Shown here in pieces: positions 21,901-36,900 of a DNA stretch of 64,000 bases. This stretch comes from Oopsacas minuta (taxonomy: Eukaryota > Porifera > Hexactinellida > Lyssacinosida > Leucopsacidae): assembly GCA_024704765.1 (NCBI GenBank), contig JAKMXF010000035.1, positions 1 through 64,000 of the forward strand, given 5' to 3'. The position numbers and the translations under genes are program-made. Position 1 is the first letter of the stretch. Each line of letters begins with the position of its first letter. The notes under the pieces are model-generated. The model did no database searches and was not told the origin of the DNA. It saw nothing but the letters and a program-made list of their open reading frames with translations.

Positions 21901-24900
21901 ACAATTCCCCGAATATTTGAAGAACTGTAAATTAACTACTAATTTTGCATAGGTAATTTCTTGGGAAACATACATACATACATACATACATACATACATA
22001 CATACATACATACATACATACATACATACATACATACATACATACATACATACATACATACATACATGGGTAGGATATGTTCGTCTTTTTGGTTGGATAA
22101 ATCAATTACAAGAACTACTAATAATATTTACTATTCTGTAATACGAATACTGACTTAATCAGTAATTTCATATTTAATGAATTCTACAAATTTGCAATGT
22201 AACACTAAGTGGAATTTGAGAATTAATATGATTACAAAGAAATATTGAGTAAGGTTTTCTGTCTTACAATATGCAATATACACACAGAAGTTATAAAAGA
22301 AAGTGAAATACTAACAAAACATTCAAAAAATGCTCTCCAATATTATCTACGAATTACTATGATATCAGCTTTAACAGTATGTATCTTAATACTTGCTTGG
22401 TTGGTATACTTCATCATTTTATGCTATAGACATTATAAATACTATCTGATATGCAAACAAACTCCTAATCTACATCCTATATACTCGGATGTACAGGCTC
22501 TCTCCCAACAACGGAAACTATACAATCTTAAAACGCATATCACAAAATATGTGCTGAGTATAGTTTGCAGTTTTGTAGAAATTTTCAATTTCATTTGGCT
22601 ATTCATTTGGAAATTCTTAAAAACAGAAATTCCTAAATCAAACAATTCTACGTACGCAATAAGTTTCGAGACTTCTTTTCCAAATTGTACTCTTACACAT
22701 TTACATGTAGACATCTATTTTAATTATATATATATGGCAGATATAAATATTATTTGTTTACTGCTAACATTCTTTCTACTCTCAATCATTTCTCGTTATT
22801 TGGTTGTCAGATATCTGAACCATCCTCTTAAAAGAATTCTTACCAAATACACTATTTGGCTGGTTGTACAGCTAACTTGTGTAATAATCTGTTCTAGTAT
22901 ATATACGCTAATCATTGGATATTTACTATTTCCGGTTCTTATTGTCATAAGTTGGATCATATTCATCAGAGATAGTTTTATTCTCTCTCGCGTGATTAGA
23001 TCAAAAATCACAGAAATCAAGTTATTCAGCGATAATTCACATTTTTACAGAGATCAGTTAGCAACCTATAAGTTCTATATGATGTTTAGAATCCTGTTAT
23101 TCGTGTCAACATTTTTCTTATCAATCTCTATCTACATTCAATACTTATCACTCAAATTACTAGACGTGGTAACTCATCGATTCTGCTTCCTATCACTAGC
23201 ATACAATATCGATGTACCTAACTATCTATACTTCCATATCCGGGCACAGAACTGGGTTACTATCACTCTTCAAACTTTATGTTCGGTAACTTCATTAATA
23301 TACGTGCTGAGCTTAGCAGTACCATTATGTATCGTAACTATTGCTCCGATAGTACATCAGTGTATAAAGAGATGGAGAGATAACGGTTATGATTATGTGT
23401 ATAATTATGAGAAGCTCAATATAGTTAATGGATACAGGAGATGGTAAATAATAGTAATAATTATGCCAGAGTATAGCGTGTGTTTATTCGTATGTATTAT
23501 TTGGTGATATTAACTGCAAGGAATAATTTGCTTTAATTCCGCTTTAATATTAATTCAGGGCAGGATTCGGTTAATCGGTAACCTCTGCTACACCCAGTTA
23601 ACTGCTATGAGAAAATATGATCGATTGTTCCCGGGGTCTTAAGATGTACAAAATAATGTATAAACGCTTCTTATAGCAAGAGAGCTATGCAATCAGTAAA
23701 TCTTTGGTCCATAATCTCAAATATAAATACTTCTGTAAGATACCTTCGATAGTGGATAGGTATTTTCAATTTTGTCAAAAAACATCATTTATGTTATAGA
23801 CAACTAATCTCAGCGGTTAACCGGATGATCGCACCAACCCCAGTCCTGATGATTAATTACAGTGGATGCCGGGTATAAGAACATCGTCGGGAATTGCATA
23901 AAATGTTCATCGAATTCTACGTCCCTGAGTACCCTATTTAACAAGTGAAAGCTAATCTCTTGGATAATTTTGAATGTTCACCAAAAATGTGTGAAAATAT
24001 ACACATTAGAAATTTTTCAAATGTCAGGTGCACAACTAGATGTCACTACGAGTACACATGCCAAATTTGGTGTCTTAATCTCTAAAGGTATGAACAGCTG
24101 AGTGAAACATATATACATATGCTAAGTCAAGCATTGTATAACTGAGCCACTAAACTAATGTAATAGTATTAGTTGGGACAGTAAAAATGAACCTGGTTAA
24201 TACGAACTTCCAGATAAGACTAACAAATATTTACACAAAAACTCGTACCAGCAATGGTTGTTCAATTGGTGTTACCCTGATTAATACGAACTTTCAGATA
24301 AGGCGAACACGTTTTGACTGTCCACTGGGATTCGTATTAACGAGGTTCTACTGTAAGCCGATATAAACTGTACTTTTGTAATCAGTGTATTTCCAAATAA
24401 GTTACCTGTTGATTATCAGTACAAGGACAGAAATAAGTAGTAAGTGTATCATCAGTGATTATATCCTCTTCAGTGAAATTACAGCTACTTCGAGTATCTA
24501 TCCATATCTGATTATCAGGATTCCAGGCGATTAGTTCAGGTCGCTGTCCTTCAGCCAAAGAAAAGAATGATCTATCAACCACAATCCTCAAAGAGGAAGG
24601 AAGGTCTGCACCCCCGATAGGGCTCAGAAAGAATGCGGGGCCAAGAAAATCTTTGACACGAGAGTGCAGGAATCTATCAACCTGTCCTAGAGTACTAGGA
24701 TTAGCTATATACGGTACATATGGAGAATCCAAGAGGGTACTGATTATGTCATAATTTTCCATCATATCAGAGTATGTCAAATTTCCATAAACGAATCCTG
24801 CTTTATCTGTAATATCATCAGAGAAGTAAATATCAACACCAGTAGGGTAAAGTTGTGGTGGAATAAATCTATTAGTAGATCCTGATAGGTATATAGAGCC

Positions 24901-27900
24901 TGGAGCAAGAGACAATGAAAACTCGCTATCACCATTATACACAGAGTATTCATCATAACCCTCTCTATAGAATGTAACTGAGGTTGTACCAGCTGTAACA
25001 CACTCTGGCTGCAGAGCACATAGTACTAGAGTTTGATACAGTACTCTTCCCGGTTCTACTCGCATAATTAAATCTCCCTGTGTGTAAGTGTATTCAGTCC
25101 TATTAGCGAGCTGAGCTAGGTCAGTAATATTTGATACATAAAAGGAAGTGTTACCGATAACTGTTATGTCTTCTATGCGAATAGAAAAACTATTTAGGTA
25201 GTTGATCTCGAAAATTGGTAATATGTCATCTGTCCCAAACTTACTCCCAATCTCCCAGAACAGTGTCTGGTTGCGTATAACTGGATCTTCCTGATATTCA
25301 GCTCCATAAAATCCTGTCCATGAGAGTCCGAGAGAAGTTAAGCTAGCAGAAATAGAAGTATTCGGCATTTGTGTATCTATTTCTATTGAATTCATTGACT
25401 GTATCACTGATCTGGATACATCAGGCTCATTGTTCTGAATACTAACCCCACCGCTCTCTAAGATTGTAGTCAGACCAGCCCCATTCGTTGCTATGACAAC
25501 CACATAATATTTTAACTGAGGATTAAGAGAGAGACCTGTAATATTAACCAGAGCATCAGTGCCTACAGAGTTGTAGTCTAGAGAGTCTATATCATCTAAG
25601 TTATCTGTATAAGCTATCTGGTATCCGTATATATCACTTCCGGTATCTCTACACTCATACTGCACTGCTAGTGAAGTAATGCTGTATTGTAAAGTAGTAT
25701 TGCTTACGAAATCACTTCTGATATCCCTCTCTATATGCTGGATTAGTGTACAGTTTGGAGGTGTTGGGTCCAAATGGATTCCTCTTGAGTACCCATAAGC
25801 TACGTGCCCAGCTGCTGTATACCCTCTCACCGTCATATAGTACACGTATGGCACAAATGTGAGGTTGTGTAGATATAGTTCATCCTCTGGGATACCAGAT
25901 TCAGTGTAGTTGTAGGGAATACAAGTAACATTTGTTTGATTTAGCGGGTGAGTACACCCAGATAATAGCTCAAGTCCAGTAGCTTCAAAACTGATATAGT
26001 ATACTGTAGAATTACAAGAAGAATTACAGCTGGCCGGATCTTGACTACATTCTTGGTTACAAGGAATGCATGGTAGTTGAATAGGCTGATACTCTTGTCC
26101 TGCGGCAAGAGATACATCTGTCAAACCGTATCCACTACCTACTCCTACCTCAAACTTAATAAACGGAGCTCTTTCACTGTAGAAAGGACTGCCATACTTA
26201 CAAACTCTGTTACTATCAACTGGTAGAATAATCTCACTGAAGTAGGCAGTGGTTGTAGGAGGAAAGAAAGGGCTAGTGAATGGTTCAACTCTTCCGTTGT
26301 AATTACGTACATGCAACACGTACTTTAAGCTAGATCCAAATTGTGGTAGGTCTACTAGACTCCCTAGGAAATCATTATCTACATTAAGCTTTACAGACCA
26401 TGTAGCCTCCTTAACAGTTGTGGGAGTAACAGAATCTACCTTCTCAAGGGTAATATGGTATACATGGTAATCTGTAGACGGGTCAAAGTCTAATTCTATC
26501 CATATATGAGCTGTCTCTTCTATAGTATCACCTCTATACCATATCAGAGCCATAGCTGATGTAGAGTTAAAAGCAGGGTGTATCTGGAGGCCGAAGGCTT
26601 TGTATGGAGGGGGGTTAGGATTGGGGGGTGGTAGGTATTGACATGTAGTAGTAGGTTCTATAGCTTCAGATATAGTAGAGTTTATTTGTGTGTTATTATC
26701 TGAGGGAATAAGTATTTCATAGTCTTGTATCATCATGTCAGGTCCATCCCATACCAACACAGAGGTTACAGCTCGGTAGCCACCAGCTGCTTTGATACGT
26801 ACACTCATTTCATTGAAGTTTACAATTTGTACTTCAGTATAAACTGCAGCAGATAGCATACGATCTTGCTGGATATCTCTAGTCATAGAAATCTCTAGGA
26901 AAGCTTCATTACTATTAAACATAGCCTGCTTGTCTGTGTAAGCTAGAGTTATACCTGTGGGGTTATTAGGCCCTACAGGAATAGTGGGTGTTACATCCTG
27001 TGTAATAGTGTCCCAATCCTCTGAAGGAGAACTCACGTTATACATTCTATCCATACACACAGCATCATGAAGGTCTGTTACAAGCGCGAGTATACCCTGC
27101 ATACTTACAGTACTGCCTTGATAAGGAGGAGATGATGTCCAGTCTGAAGCATGCTTAACTACAGCCTCGTTAGGAATACTCATGTCTAGTTTAATAGGTT
27201 GTGACACAGCACATGATGTTAGCCCAGCTCTGTTGATGGCACGTAGCGCAACGAAGTAGAATTTATCAGGCAGAACATCGAGCACATAAAACGTATGATT
27301 AGTGACATTAGTGATTGTAGTTAGGCCAGTGAGTTCATCACAATTATCAAGATTACAGCCATCTTGCTCAACTAATTGAATTTGATAGTTTGAAATCGCA
27401 CTCTCTGGATCATAGAAGCCGACCCATGTAACATAGACTGTATTGTTTGTTGTTATATACGAGATCTGAGGCTGAGTTGAATCAGGTCGTAAGCTAGTAA
27501 CGTTATAACCTATATTAAACCAACCTAGTACAGGTGGGGTAATGTCTATAACAACTGGGTTGGACACTGCAGCCATACATCGGAATGAATCATCAATAAC
27601 TCGGATATAAGCATAGTATTTTGTATCACCTTGCAACTCTAATCCCGATACTACTACAGATGAAGTAGACCCTGTTCTAGTGTACTGTCTTACTGTGAAG
27701 ACTTCTCCGAGAGGATTAGCTGCATTCTCCAAGCTCTCACACGAGAAATTAGCTAAAGAATCGTTAGTACTGATAGCATATTCATATGATACGATTGGAA
27801 GCAGAGATGAGAAATCCATCCAGTTAATACCAAGATATGTCGTCACAGATTGGAATAGAGGAATACTCACAGAACCGGCTTGTATAATATTCTCAAATTC

Positions 27901-30900
27901 TATAGGCTCTATTCCATTAGAGGTTACAGTAGCAATTGAGAATGTCCCGCTTGTAGCTCTAACCGTGACGTAATATATAACATCTAATTCAAGAGTTAAA
28001 CCATCCATAGTGATAGATGTGTTAAGGTATACTGAGTGTAGAGCTACTACATTGAATCTGCCATCTCCAGTTGTTTCATTTCCTATTCCTAGTTCATATT
28101 GGATAACTTTCTCGGATAATCTTGTCGGATTTGTACCACCAAACGAATTCCAGTTTGCTATTATCGTTGTTAAGGAAGCTTGGTGATTGAAATCCACGCC
28201 AGGGTAGGGTCCGTCGTATACGATCCCGGGGATGAGAGGTTCGACCTGTACTGTGATACCATTTGACCTAGCAGATCGGATATACCCTAGAGGACTAGCA
28301 AAGTTGACTATGACGTATACTCTGCTTTCGTGTCCTAATGCAAGGTTATCATTAGATGAGTCTCTAGTAATTACTGTAGTATAATTCTGTATAAATGTCT
28401 GATTGAAATAGAATATAGCCCAACTATAGTTAACACCAGGACAATAATCATTAAAGTCCCAGGAAGCTTCTATATAGGAAGTTCCGCTTTGAGCCTCTAA
28501 ATCCTCAGAATTAGATCCGTCGTATACAATAGCAGTGATAGGATTATGCAGTGAAATGTATATTTCTTGTGAATTAGCAACCTGAAGCAGTCCTAATCTA
28601 TTAAATCCTCTTACAATAACGTAGATTGATGTGTAACGGGTAAGATCGAGGCCTTCTATATAGTATTCATCGACAAGACCGACATTTAGATAGTTCATGA
28701 TGTTAATCTGTCCACGGTTCTCTCCTAGACCTATTTCATAATATTCCATTGGAGTTTCGCCATCAATAAATTCTTCCCATTTTACTCTAATATTCGTAAT
28801 TATTGTTTTACACTGAGTAACAGCAGAATCGTTCATATAACTGAATGTTGTGTTCAGCTGTCCTGTTGGTAAGAAACTGGATATAGTTTGGTCGATCAAT
28901 ACACTTACAGATCCTGGTATTGGGGGAGTATTGTCAACTATCAGAGTAGCAAATGCGTAATTCGTTAACCCGACACTGTTAATGATCCTTAGTGTATATG
29001 TGAGTACTCCTTGGATTAGGGGTGTTGAGAAGTTTGTTATAGCAACACGGAGAGTACTACTTTCCAATAACTCTGAATAATATGTTTTATCAAGTTCACT
29101 ATTACCTAAATCCAGCTGATAGTTTACTATTTCACTGTACCTATCAAAAGCACCATGCCAGTTACAAGTTAGCGAGCCAGTTGAATTTAGAGCATAAGAA
29201 GTACAGGCGAATTCCAATAGCTGAATATTAGGGATACGCGTATCTATGGTGATACCTGGTGCTATAAGGAATGTGGATACTCCTGCTTTATTGAATGTAG
29301 TAATCTGGAGTATGTTAGGTTTTCCTGTCTGGATAGGATCAACAGCATTTGTACCCAGGCTCATTCTAGATGTTGTCCTCGGTGTCCTTATGTCGTCACT
29401 ATAAGGATACGAGCCGACTTTATATTGGAAGTGCTGTATACCACTCTGAGGATCAGTACCATTCCATTGTGCCACAAGCGTTGATGGGTTAAATTGATAT
29501 ATTCTAGCATCTGGTTCTGGATTTTCAAAAACTGTACCATTAGTCCTTAGCCCTAATCCTCTGAGGGATATTAGTGGAGCTGTCCAATCAACGATTATTA
29601 CTACAAAAATTAAAGTAAATATTATCTGACTTGAAATACATGACGTAGTCTGTCGTAGTTAGCTAATTCCTCAACTACTCGCGTATATATGATAGAATCG
29701 AATTTGAGTATTCAGTAAGGTTATGTAAACAAAATGACGTTGCCTAGCAGACTGAGATGGCGGTAGTTATGTAGTATTTGTAAATACCAATTACAATATG
29801 AAATATTTAGAACCTTCGTTTGTCTCACATTACAATCTCTCTGGTCATAAATTTTCAACAATACAAGTACAGTGCAGCCTCTATAAGTGGAGGAGTGGGG
29901 GATACTATAGAGGAAATTATGCCTCACACCATTAAAATTTACTTCTATAAGTGGAGAATTCTATGGAAATTTGAAAAACCACATATTAATCGCTATGATG
30001 AATATCAATCTTTGGGTTTCTCTGAAAAGAATTTCTATTACAAATTATTATATTCAATCAACAACTTTATGGCAAATTATACTAATCAAATATCGGTGAA
30101 AAGAGGGTCGTTAGAGCAAGTGGCTATACATATTGACTCAAATATCTCTCATTCAAGGACATTTACATTTGAAATTATGAATGGGGAGTGGGGTTATCAG
30201 GGGATTCGCCTGCCCGACGATCCCCACTTATAGAGGTTCTACTGTAGTAAATGTGGATTACACAATCTGTGATAAGAAATACAAAGAATTTAACGGACGG
30301 GGGATGAGAAACAATAAATTACTTTACGTAGCTAATACACATATTGAATTTACAATTGATAATTACATAGCTCCCAAGTTAGAGTTAGCCCAATGCGGAC
30401 ATATTATGGGACCCTTGAAATATCACAAACTTACCATGTCCGAAGCTATTAATAGTAGACTGTCGGTTATCAGTAGAGCAAGCAGTTACAGCTTTAACCT
30501 CCGTATAGATACTCTCCCCCAGTACCAGAGGTATCAGGGCCTGTGCTACACCAGCACCATCCTCTTCAGTAACAACGCCAGCAGTAGATGTCTCTTGTAT
30601 CTGATCCTCTGCAAATGTTGTACCAATTGACCATTCATAGTATTGTATACTACAGAGCTCGCTTGAGAATCCCTCAAACCTTAGAGTTATTGTATCTCTC
30701 TCTGGCTGGTAATTTCCACTGATGCCTACACCTGAGTGACCCACTGTTACTACTCCTGCTACGTTAGCACGTAGTACCTACAAGGAATGAAACGAGTTAT
30801 CTCAGTTGAATATCAGAAATATAGGAAATTACTAGCTATAGCGGGACACTTGGCAAGTATTGTATTCGATATTCCTAATATTTCAACCTTTTCAATCTCT

Positions 30901-33900
30901 ATATATAAACTAAAGCCTGTGTCTCTGGGCCGATTCGAACCAAATTTTGTGTGTCGACTAAGTAGTACTCAACATTTCCAAATCAGAATTATTATTCGAA
31001 TCGAACCAATTTTTGGACAAGATGTGTGAATTTCACACCTCGCCCATATAAATCAATGCATTTTCGGAGGACTCTGATTGGTCAACGTTGGCCAATCAGA
31101 TTCCTTCCTTTGTATAAGAGTTTTCAAATTAGGCATAAAGAAGTTTTCCGTTCCATCTAAACTATTACATACCGACGCGTGCCGTTCGCTAACTTCAAAA
31201 GACAATCGTGAGGGCCAAAGGCCCGAAAAAGCATTCCGCAGGAACTAGCAGAAAAGTCCTCCCAGAGTGCGGCGTTGCGGCTAGTATCTAATAAAAATCT
31301 TTCGATACTCATCGTATCGATTTCGGTATTTGTAAAACCTTGGTAGTACCTTTATCTTAGTTGATACACGACGATCTGACAATAGTCCAGCTCCGTTTTT
31401 AGCTCTCACGGTAACATAATAGTACTTCCCTGTATCCTCAAACAGCTGTAACTCTACTGGTATTATTACATTTATATCTGCAGAGTATAGCTGGTAGTCT
31501 AGTATATCAGTTCCCTCAGAAGATGTGCCTACTGCTGCCTCAAACCCAGCAATACCACTGTCGATATCAGTAGCCACCCATTGTACTGGAATACCATCTG
31601 AATTACCTATCTCCACCTATAGAATTAGTAATCAGTTATATTGTTGAATATTTTACATTATGGATATCATGGTTAATAGAAGGTTGGGTGAATTTAACAA
31701 ATTTTCCTCAATCAATTGGCTATGGGTCGATTTATGAGCCACTGACGGACCTGTAGTATAACAGTGGTACAGAATTGGAATCCGGTTCACTTTTCAGAAT
31801 CATACCAGACCCAAATCACCCAACCCGAATCGACCCTATCCGAAACTCGACCCGTTTCCAACTCTGCAGTAACACTGGCTTATGATTTTATTATTATAAA
31901 AAATTAACAAATTCAGATTTTACAACTTTTCTAATAACTACTATCAAAAATAATTTTCTGCAAGGAATAATCTCATAACGTCTCATATCGCAGAAAACAT
32001 TCATTTTCTCAACCAAGAAATTTTGAATTGTTTAATACAGTGGGAGTGGAATTTGTATATTCCCAAAGATCATATTATGCAGGTTACACTTCAATAAACT
32101 CACAGATCCATCCTCTGTCCTCTCCTCAGACTCATCACCATACGTATCAATTCTAACAAAATCAATTATCGGTGCTGTATTATCCGGTATAATACCAGTA
32201 GATGAATATGAAGTAGATAGATCTGCCCTGTTAACTGGTGTAATCCTAACTGTATACAGAGTACCAGAACTTAGCTGTAGTGTATCATCACTCCAGCATG
32301 TGAGTACTCCTGATTCTCCTATTGATTGAGGCTGTATTGTAATGTCTATTAATGGATCTTTTGGGTAGAATTTGGAAGTAGATCCTTGACTAGTTGCGAA
32401 TATTGTTAGTCTGTATTCTTTTATCCCAGATTCTGGATCAATCATTATCCATGAAGCAGATAGTTGAGTTATCGAAGTCTGAAATGACTCATCTACGAGA
32501 GGGCTAGGTCCGTCGTAGAGATGAATTACTCTCGGAGGCGTTGAGTCAATGAGGAATCCTAAAAAGTAATTATTTCAAGTCTAGCATAACTATTCTTTGA
32601 TAAATTTACAGTATTCGAACCTAGATACATCTAACTCAGCGGTTCCAACCTTTCTCAACGGTGGACCCCCTTTGCTAATTTAAATACATTCTGTTGACCC
32701 CAGGTTGGGAACCGCTGATAATTTAACTGAATAAGTTATTGGCAATGGCGGTCCCATGAGATTTTGCCCCGGATTTGAAAATCTTGGCCCCGTCCCGGCC
32801 CCGGTTTCGCCAGATCCTCAGACCACCACTGGCTATTATATAAAAGATTTGTACCGGATTTGAAATCTTGGCCCCAGCCTTGCCTCAGGCTATACAAATC
32901 CTGGGAGCGCCCCTGTATACAGGTGGGAAATATTCAAGTCCATTGAGATATGCAACTACTCCGCCAGTACAAAACCTTAGTAACTATTATTATTGAATGT
33001 TACATGTTTTCTCAGAAAAAACATTTAATTGTTGATAAAAGTGCAAACCACCGATTAGACTAGTCGCTTGGTCAGAAACAGAACCATACAAATATCGCTA
33101 AATTACTCCAGTAAATCTGGTCAAAATAGTTTGGTCGGATGTGACCCTATTAAATGAATTAAACACTAATTATGAGTAAATGAATACTCCTTAACATACC
33201 ATGACTGCTTGCATCAGTTGTCGAGTAGCTCCATCTATACCAGTGATTGTAGTTCTGATGTAATCTCCGTGAGAGAACTCAAATGTGTTCATATTTATTT
33301 GCTGCTTCAGGGCAACATTAGTTGATTCTGCTTCAACTCTGAATGTAACCTACAAATATAGTAAAGAAATTAATGGTGAAGATATAGTGATTATTTCTTG
33401 CCTATGTATTTGTCCAGATACTGAAATACGTAATGTAATTATTGACTGATTGTGATTTGGATATTTGGACATAGCAGCCACATAAAAGCAAAGCCAGCTG
33501 CTCAACACAGCGAGTGGTAGCCATTATTTCTCCGCCTACTGGCAACAAGCCTGTCTGTAATGGACAACCTCTCTATAATCTCCTCGGTGGCAGTTATAAA
33601 CAATGTGACTATAATATTATATTTCCCTATGTCAATGTGTGTTGTGTTATCCATGTTATACTCTACCTTACAGTGCGAACACGTTAATACGAACACTAAC
33701 GGAAAGTCAAAATGTGTTCGCTATATCTGGAGTAATACCAATTGAATAACCATTCTAGAAATCTAATATTGTATAAATATTTGTTCATCTTTTCCAGAAA
33801 TTTAAAAGTGTTCGTATTAACATGTCTCATTGTATACAAAATCAAACTTACATCAGCAGGTGGAGTAAATGGTGGTTCAATAGGAATAACAGAGTTGTTA

Positions 33901-36900
33901 GAAGCAGCAGGACAATTCTGATTAAGGTTAGGTTCTGCATCAGCAGGTAAATACTCCAATACATTAGCTTTGTATATAGTAGCATTGTATTGAGCTATGC
34001 CAGACTCTGGATCAGAGAAATTACCCCAGACAGCCTGCACTGTAGTTGCTATATAAGTGTAGTAAAGATTACTGTTAGGATCCAGACCGTCCTTAACAAA
34101 TCCTGCGATAGGGTTAGTCAGGTCTACAAGGACTCCGTTTGAGGAAGCAGATATATTTCTAGGATGATCTGTATCTGCGTTGAATGCTATTACTGTTGAG
34201 TAGTACGTTGTATTATGCTTTAGGTCAAGACCTGATCTACATATCTCATCCTGATCAGAGGGAAGATCTCCTGTGAAGGGGACAGTATTTGAGAGTCCAG
34301 GAGCTGTACCAGCACCCCAGCGGTACGCAGATATCCCGGATTGAGGGTCGACGAAGTTCCTCCACTTCGCACAGAGTACAGAGCCTGAAGCTTGATATTT
34401 CCAGTCTGTATTACCGGGACCATCTCCATCTAATACTACTCCAGGGATAGGAGGAGTACGGTCTACTATGATAGGACGTGGAGCGTAGGATGCGCTGCTG
34501 AGATCAACTAAGGAAGTCAGAACGTAAAGTATATGAAATTAACAATAAAGTCATGTAAAATAAATAAAGAATATATTGATAATCGATGTGGGCGAAGGAG
34601 GGGGTAATTAATATCAGATGACTATAGCAGTATTAGAAAAAAGCAATAATTCATGATCAAATACACAGCAATATGACTAACCTATAGTTATATTTAATAA
34701 TATTCTTGGGTTTGTCTAACGGGCGATGATCGTTCGGAACGATGAACACCAATTAGTATGAAAATATGCTATACAACATTATAAGGTCAGATTTTCAAAA
34801 AGTCCTGAAGTCACGTTTGTTATTCCACCAATACTATCAAAGGAGTTCATCGTTCGGAACGATCATCTCCCGTAGACAAACTTTAGATTATATTATCTTG
34901 TTTAATCAGTAAACAATTGACAAATAACCCTAAGTGATTGGACAGATGAGAGAAATGCTATTTACCTCACTTTGAGGAATTGAGAATTAATGGTATAGTG
35001 TAACCTTCACAAACCGAGCCTGTGAAAATGGAGTGGAAAATGCCAGGTGCACACTAGATGTCACTACGAGTACAGATGCCAAATTTGATGTCTTAATCAC
35101 GAAAGTGTGAACAGCAGAGCAAAAACATCCCGTTTGTAGATACTACACTGGATGTTTTAAGTAGGATAATGAGAATCTGTCTATCGTACACGCGGAATAT
35201 TGGTATTCAGTGAATTTCTATTGCAGATGATATAGTATAAAGAGCTCAGCCTTGTCAGCTCAGCTCGACTAGAGGATAGTTTACGACCTTATTAGTGGTA
35301 GATACAATGAAATCACAGAGAATTTCATGAATCAAGTTATGTCCTACCAAATTCATGTAGTTTACGATAAAGAAGTAAAGGCAGGATTGGCATTCGAACA
35401 GAGATCAGCAGATGAATAAAGTATGATCATACCAACTACACCATTGATACACTACGGTCATAAACAACTAAATGCGAAATAAAAACTCATGTCATCAGAA
35501 TCTAGTAAGAAAACACAAATCCACAATCAGCAGGCATGATCAATGAAGTCAAAACAAATTCAAATGAAGATGAAAGCAAAACAAAATACACAAACCCGAG
35601 AGGTAATGAAATTATACATTGCACTACACGTTCTGCTAATGGCATAAACGGTGCTCTAGTAGAGCAGAGCTGTACAAAGCTGAGTTCTAGTAGAGCTGAG
35701 CTGTAAAAAGCTGAGCTCTATACATATATTATTACTTTCTAGTGATAATTAACACATTCATTACCATGGTTAGTAGCTCTGATACGGATAAATGCTCTCG
35801 TCCCGTCTGGTACATCAATTTTGTGAGTGAGTGTTGCTGTACGGTTAATGAATATAGGAGTCCATGCTAGTACGGCTATGTCACTAATAGTTAGACCTGC
35901 TCCCAACTCTACTTGCTGTAGTCCAGATAAATCGTCCCTAGTAATAGGAAAGATGTCAAAATTGATATTAAATCCAGTCTCTGTTTATACTAAAAACTAT
36001 AATATATTTGGACTTTAGAAATCGCGTAATCGCGTATGCCTGTATGTTCAATAGGCTATATGGAACTGGAAGACAGCCAGGGCTGATTATTGGAACACAG
36101 GGGTATTTTGGGCCTGCCTCGGACAAGTTCGAGTTTTGGACCAAAATTCATACCTATGACGAAATATGACGCCATTGCCACATTTGGCTTTTAGAGAAAT
36201 CACATTATTAACCACTACACAGCCAATATACATAATAGAAGCTTGAAATTTGAATCATAGGTACCTCAATGTGACAAATTTCCTGACGTCATTATTTTGA
36301 CAAATGCAAACTCATCATGGAATTATTACGTCATCATGACTATAGAAAATAATCAAATTTTCCAAATTTCGAAACATTTGAAAACTTTATAATACTCGAG
36401 GCACGAATTGCGCCAGATTTCATCCCAAAGCGACGTAGAAGCTCCAGTAGTGTAACTGTAAAATTTACATTTTAGCAATTCTGTGAATTCGAGGCACATA
36501 GTGCCGATATATTCTATTGGGTAGCGACCAATAACACTATAACATTTGGCTGTTTAATTGATACTTAAGCTAACCTGGAGCACGATTCTGTCGCGCAGCG
36601 ACCTAGCAAGTGAATCGCGCTAGTGGATATGAATTCGAATAGCAAGTCAAAAGACATGATTAGATTTCAATATTCTACAATCCACTAATCAATCCCGTGT
36701 ATAGTATACACATTAATAATTATCAGTTTGATGTAAATCAGGTCTCGCTAAATGATAGTTATAGTGTAACAATAGCTAATGTTTGTAAGTAGAGTTGATT
36801 CGGTTTATTTGGTGCATTTTTCTACTAATAATTCAGACCATATCCTACTAACAAACGAGAAAATTCTGCTTTCGTTACGGCGGAATATGACAGTCCACAG

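Noticed and set aside
21871-22158. Open frames on both strands rich in Met-Tyr-Val-Cys or His-Thr-Tyr-Ile repeats
   Set aside because: Produced by the CATA microsatellite.
24777-25019. 80-codon minus-strand open frame
   Set aside because: Shadow of exon 17 in another phase.
29820-30233. 137-codon plus-strand open frame
   Set aside because: Lies almost entirely inside a non-coding pogo-type MITE.
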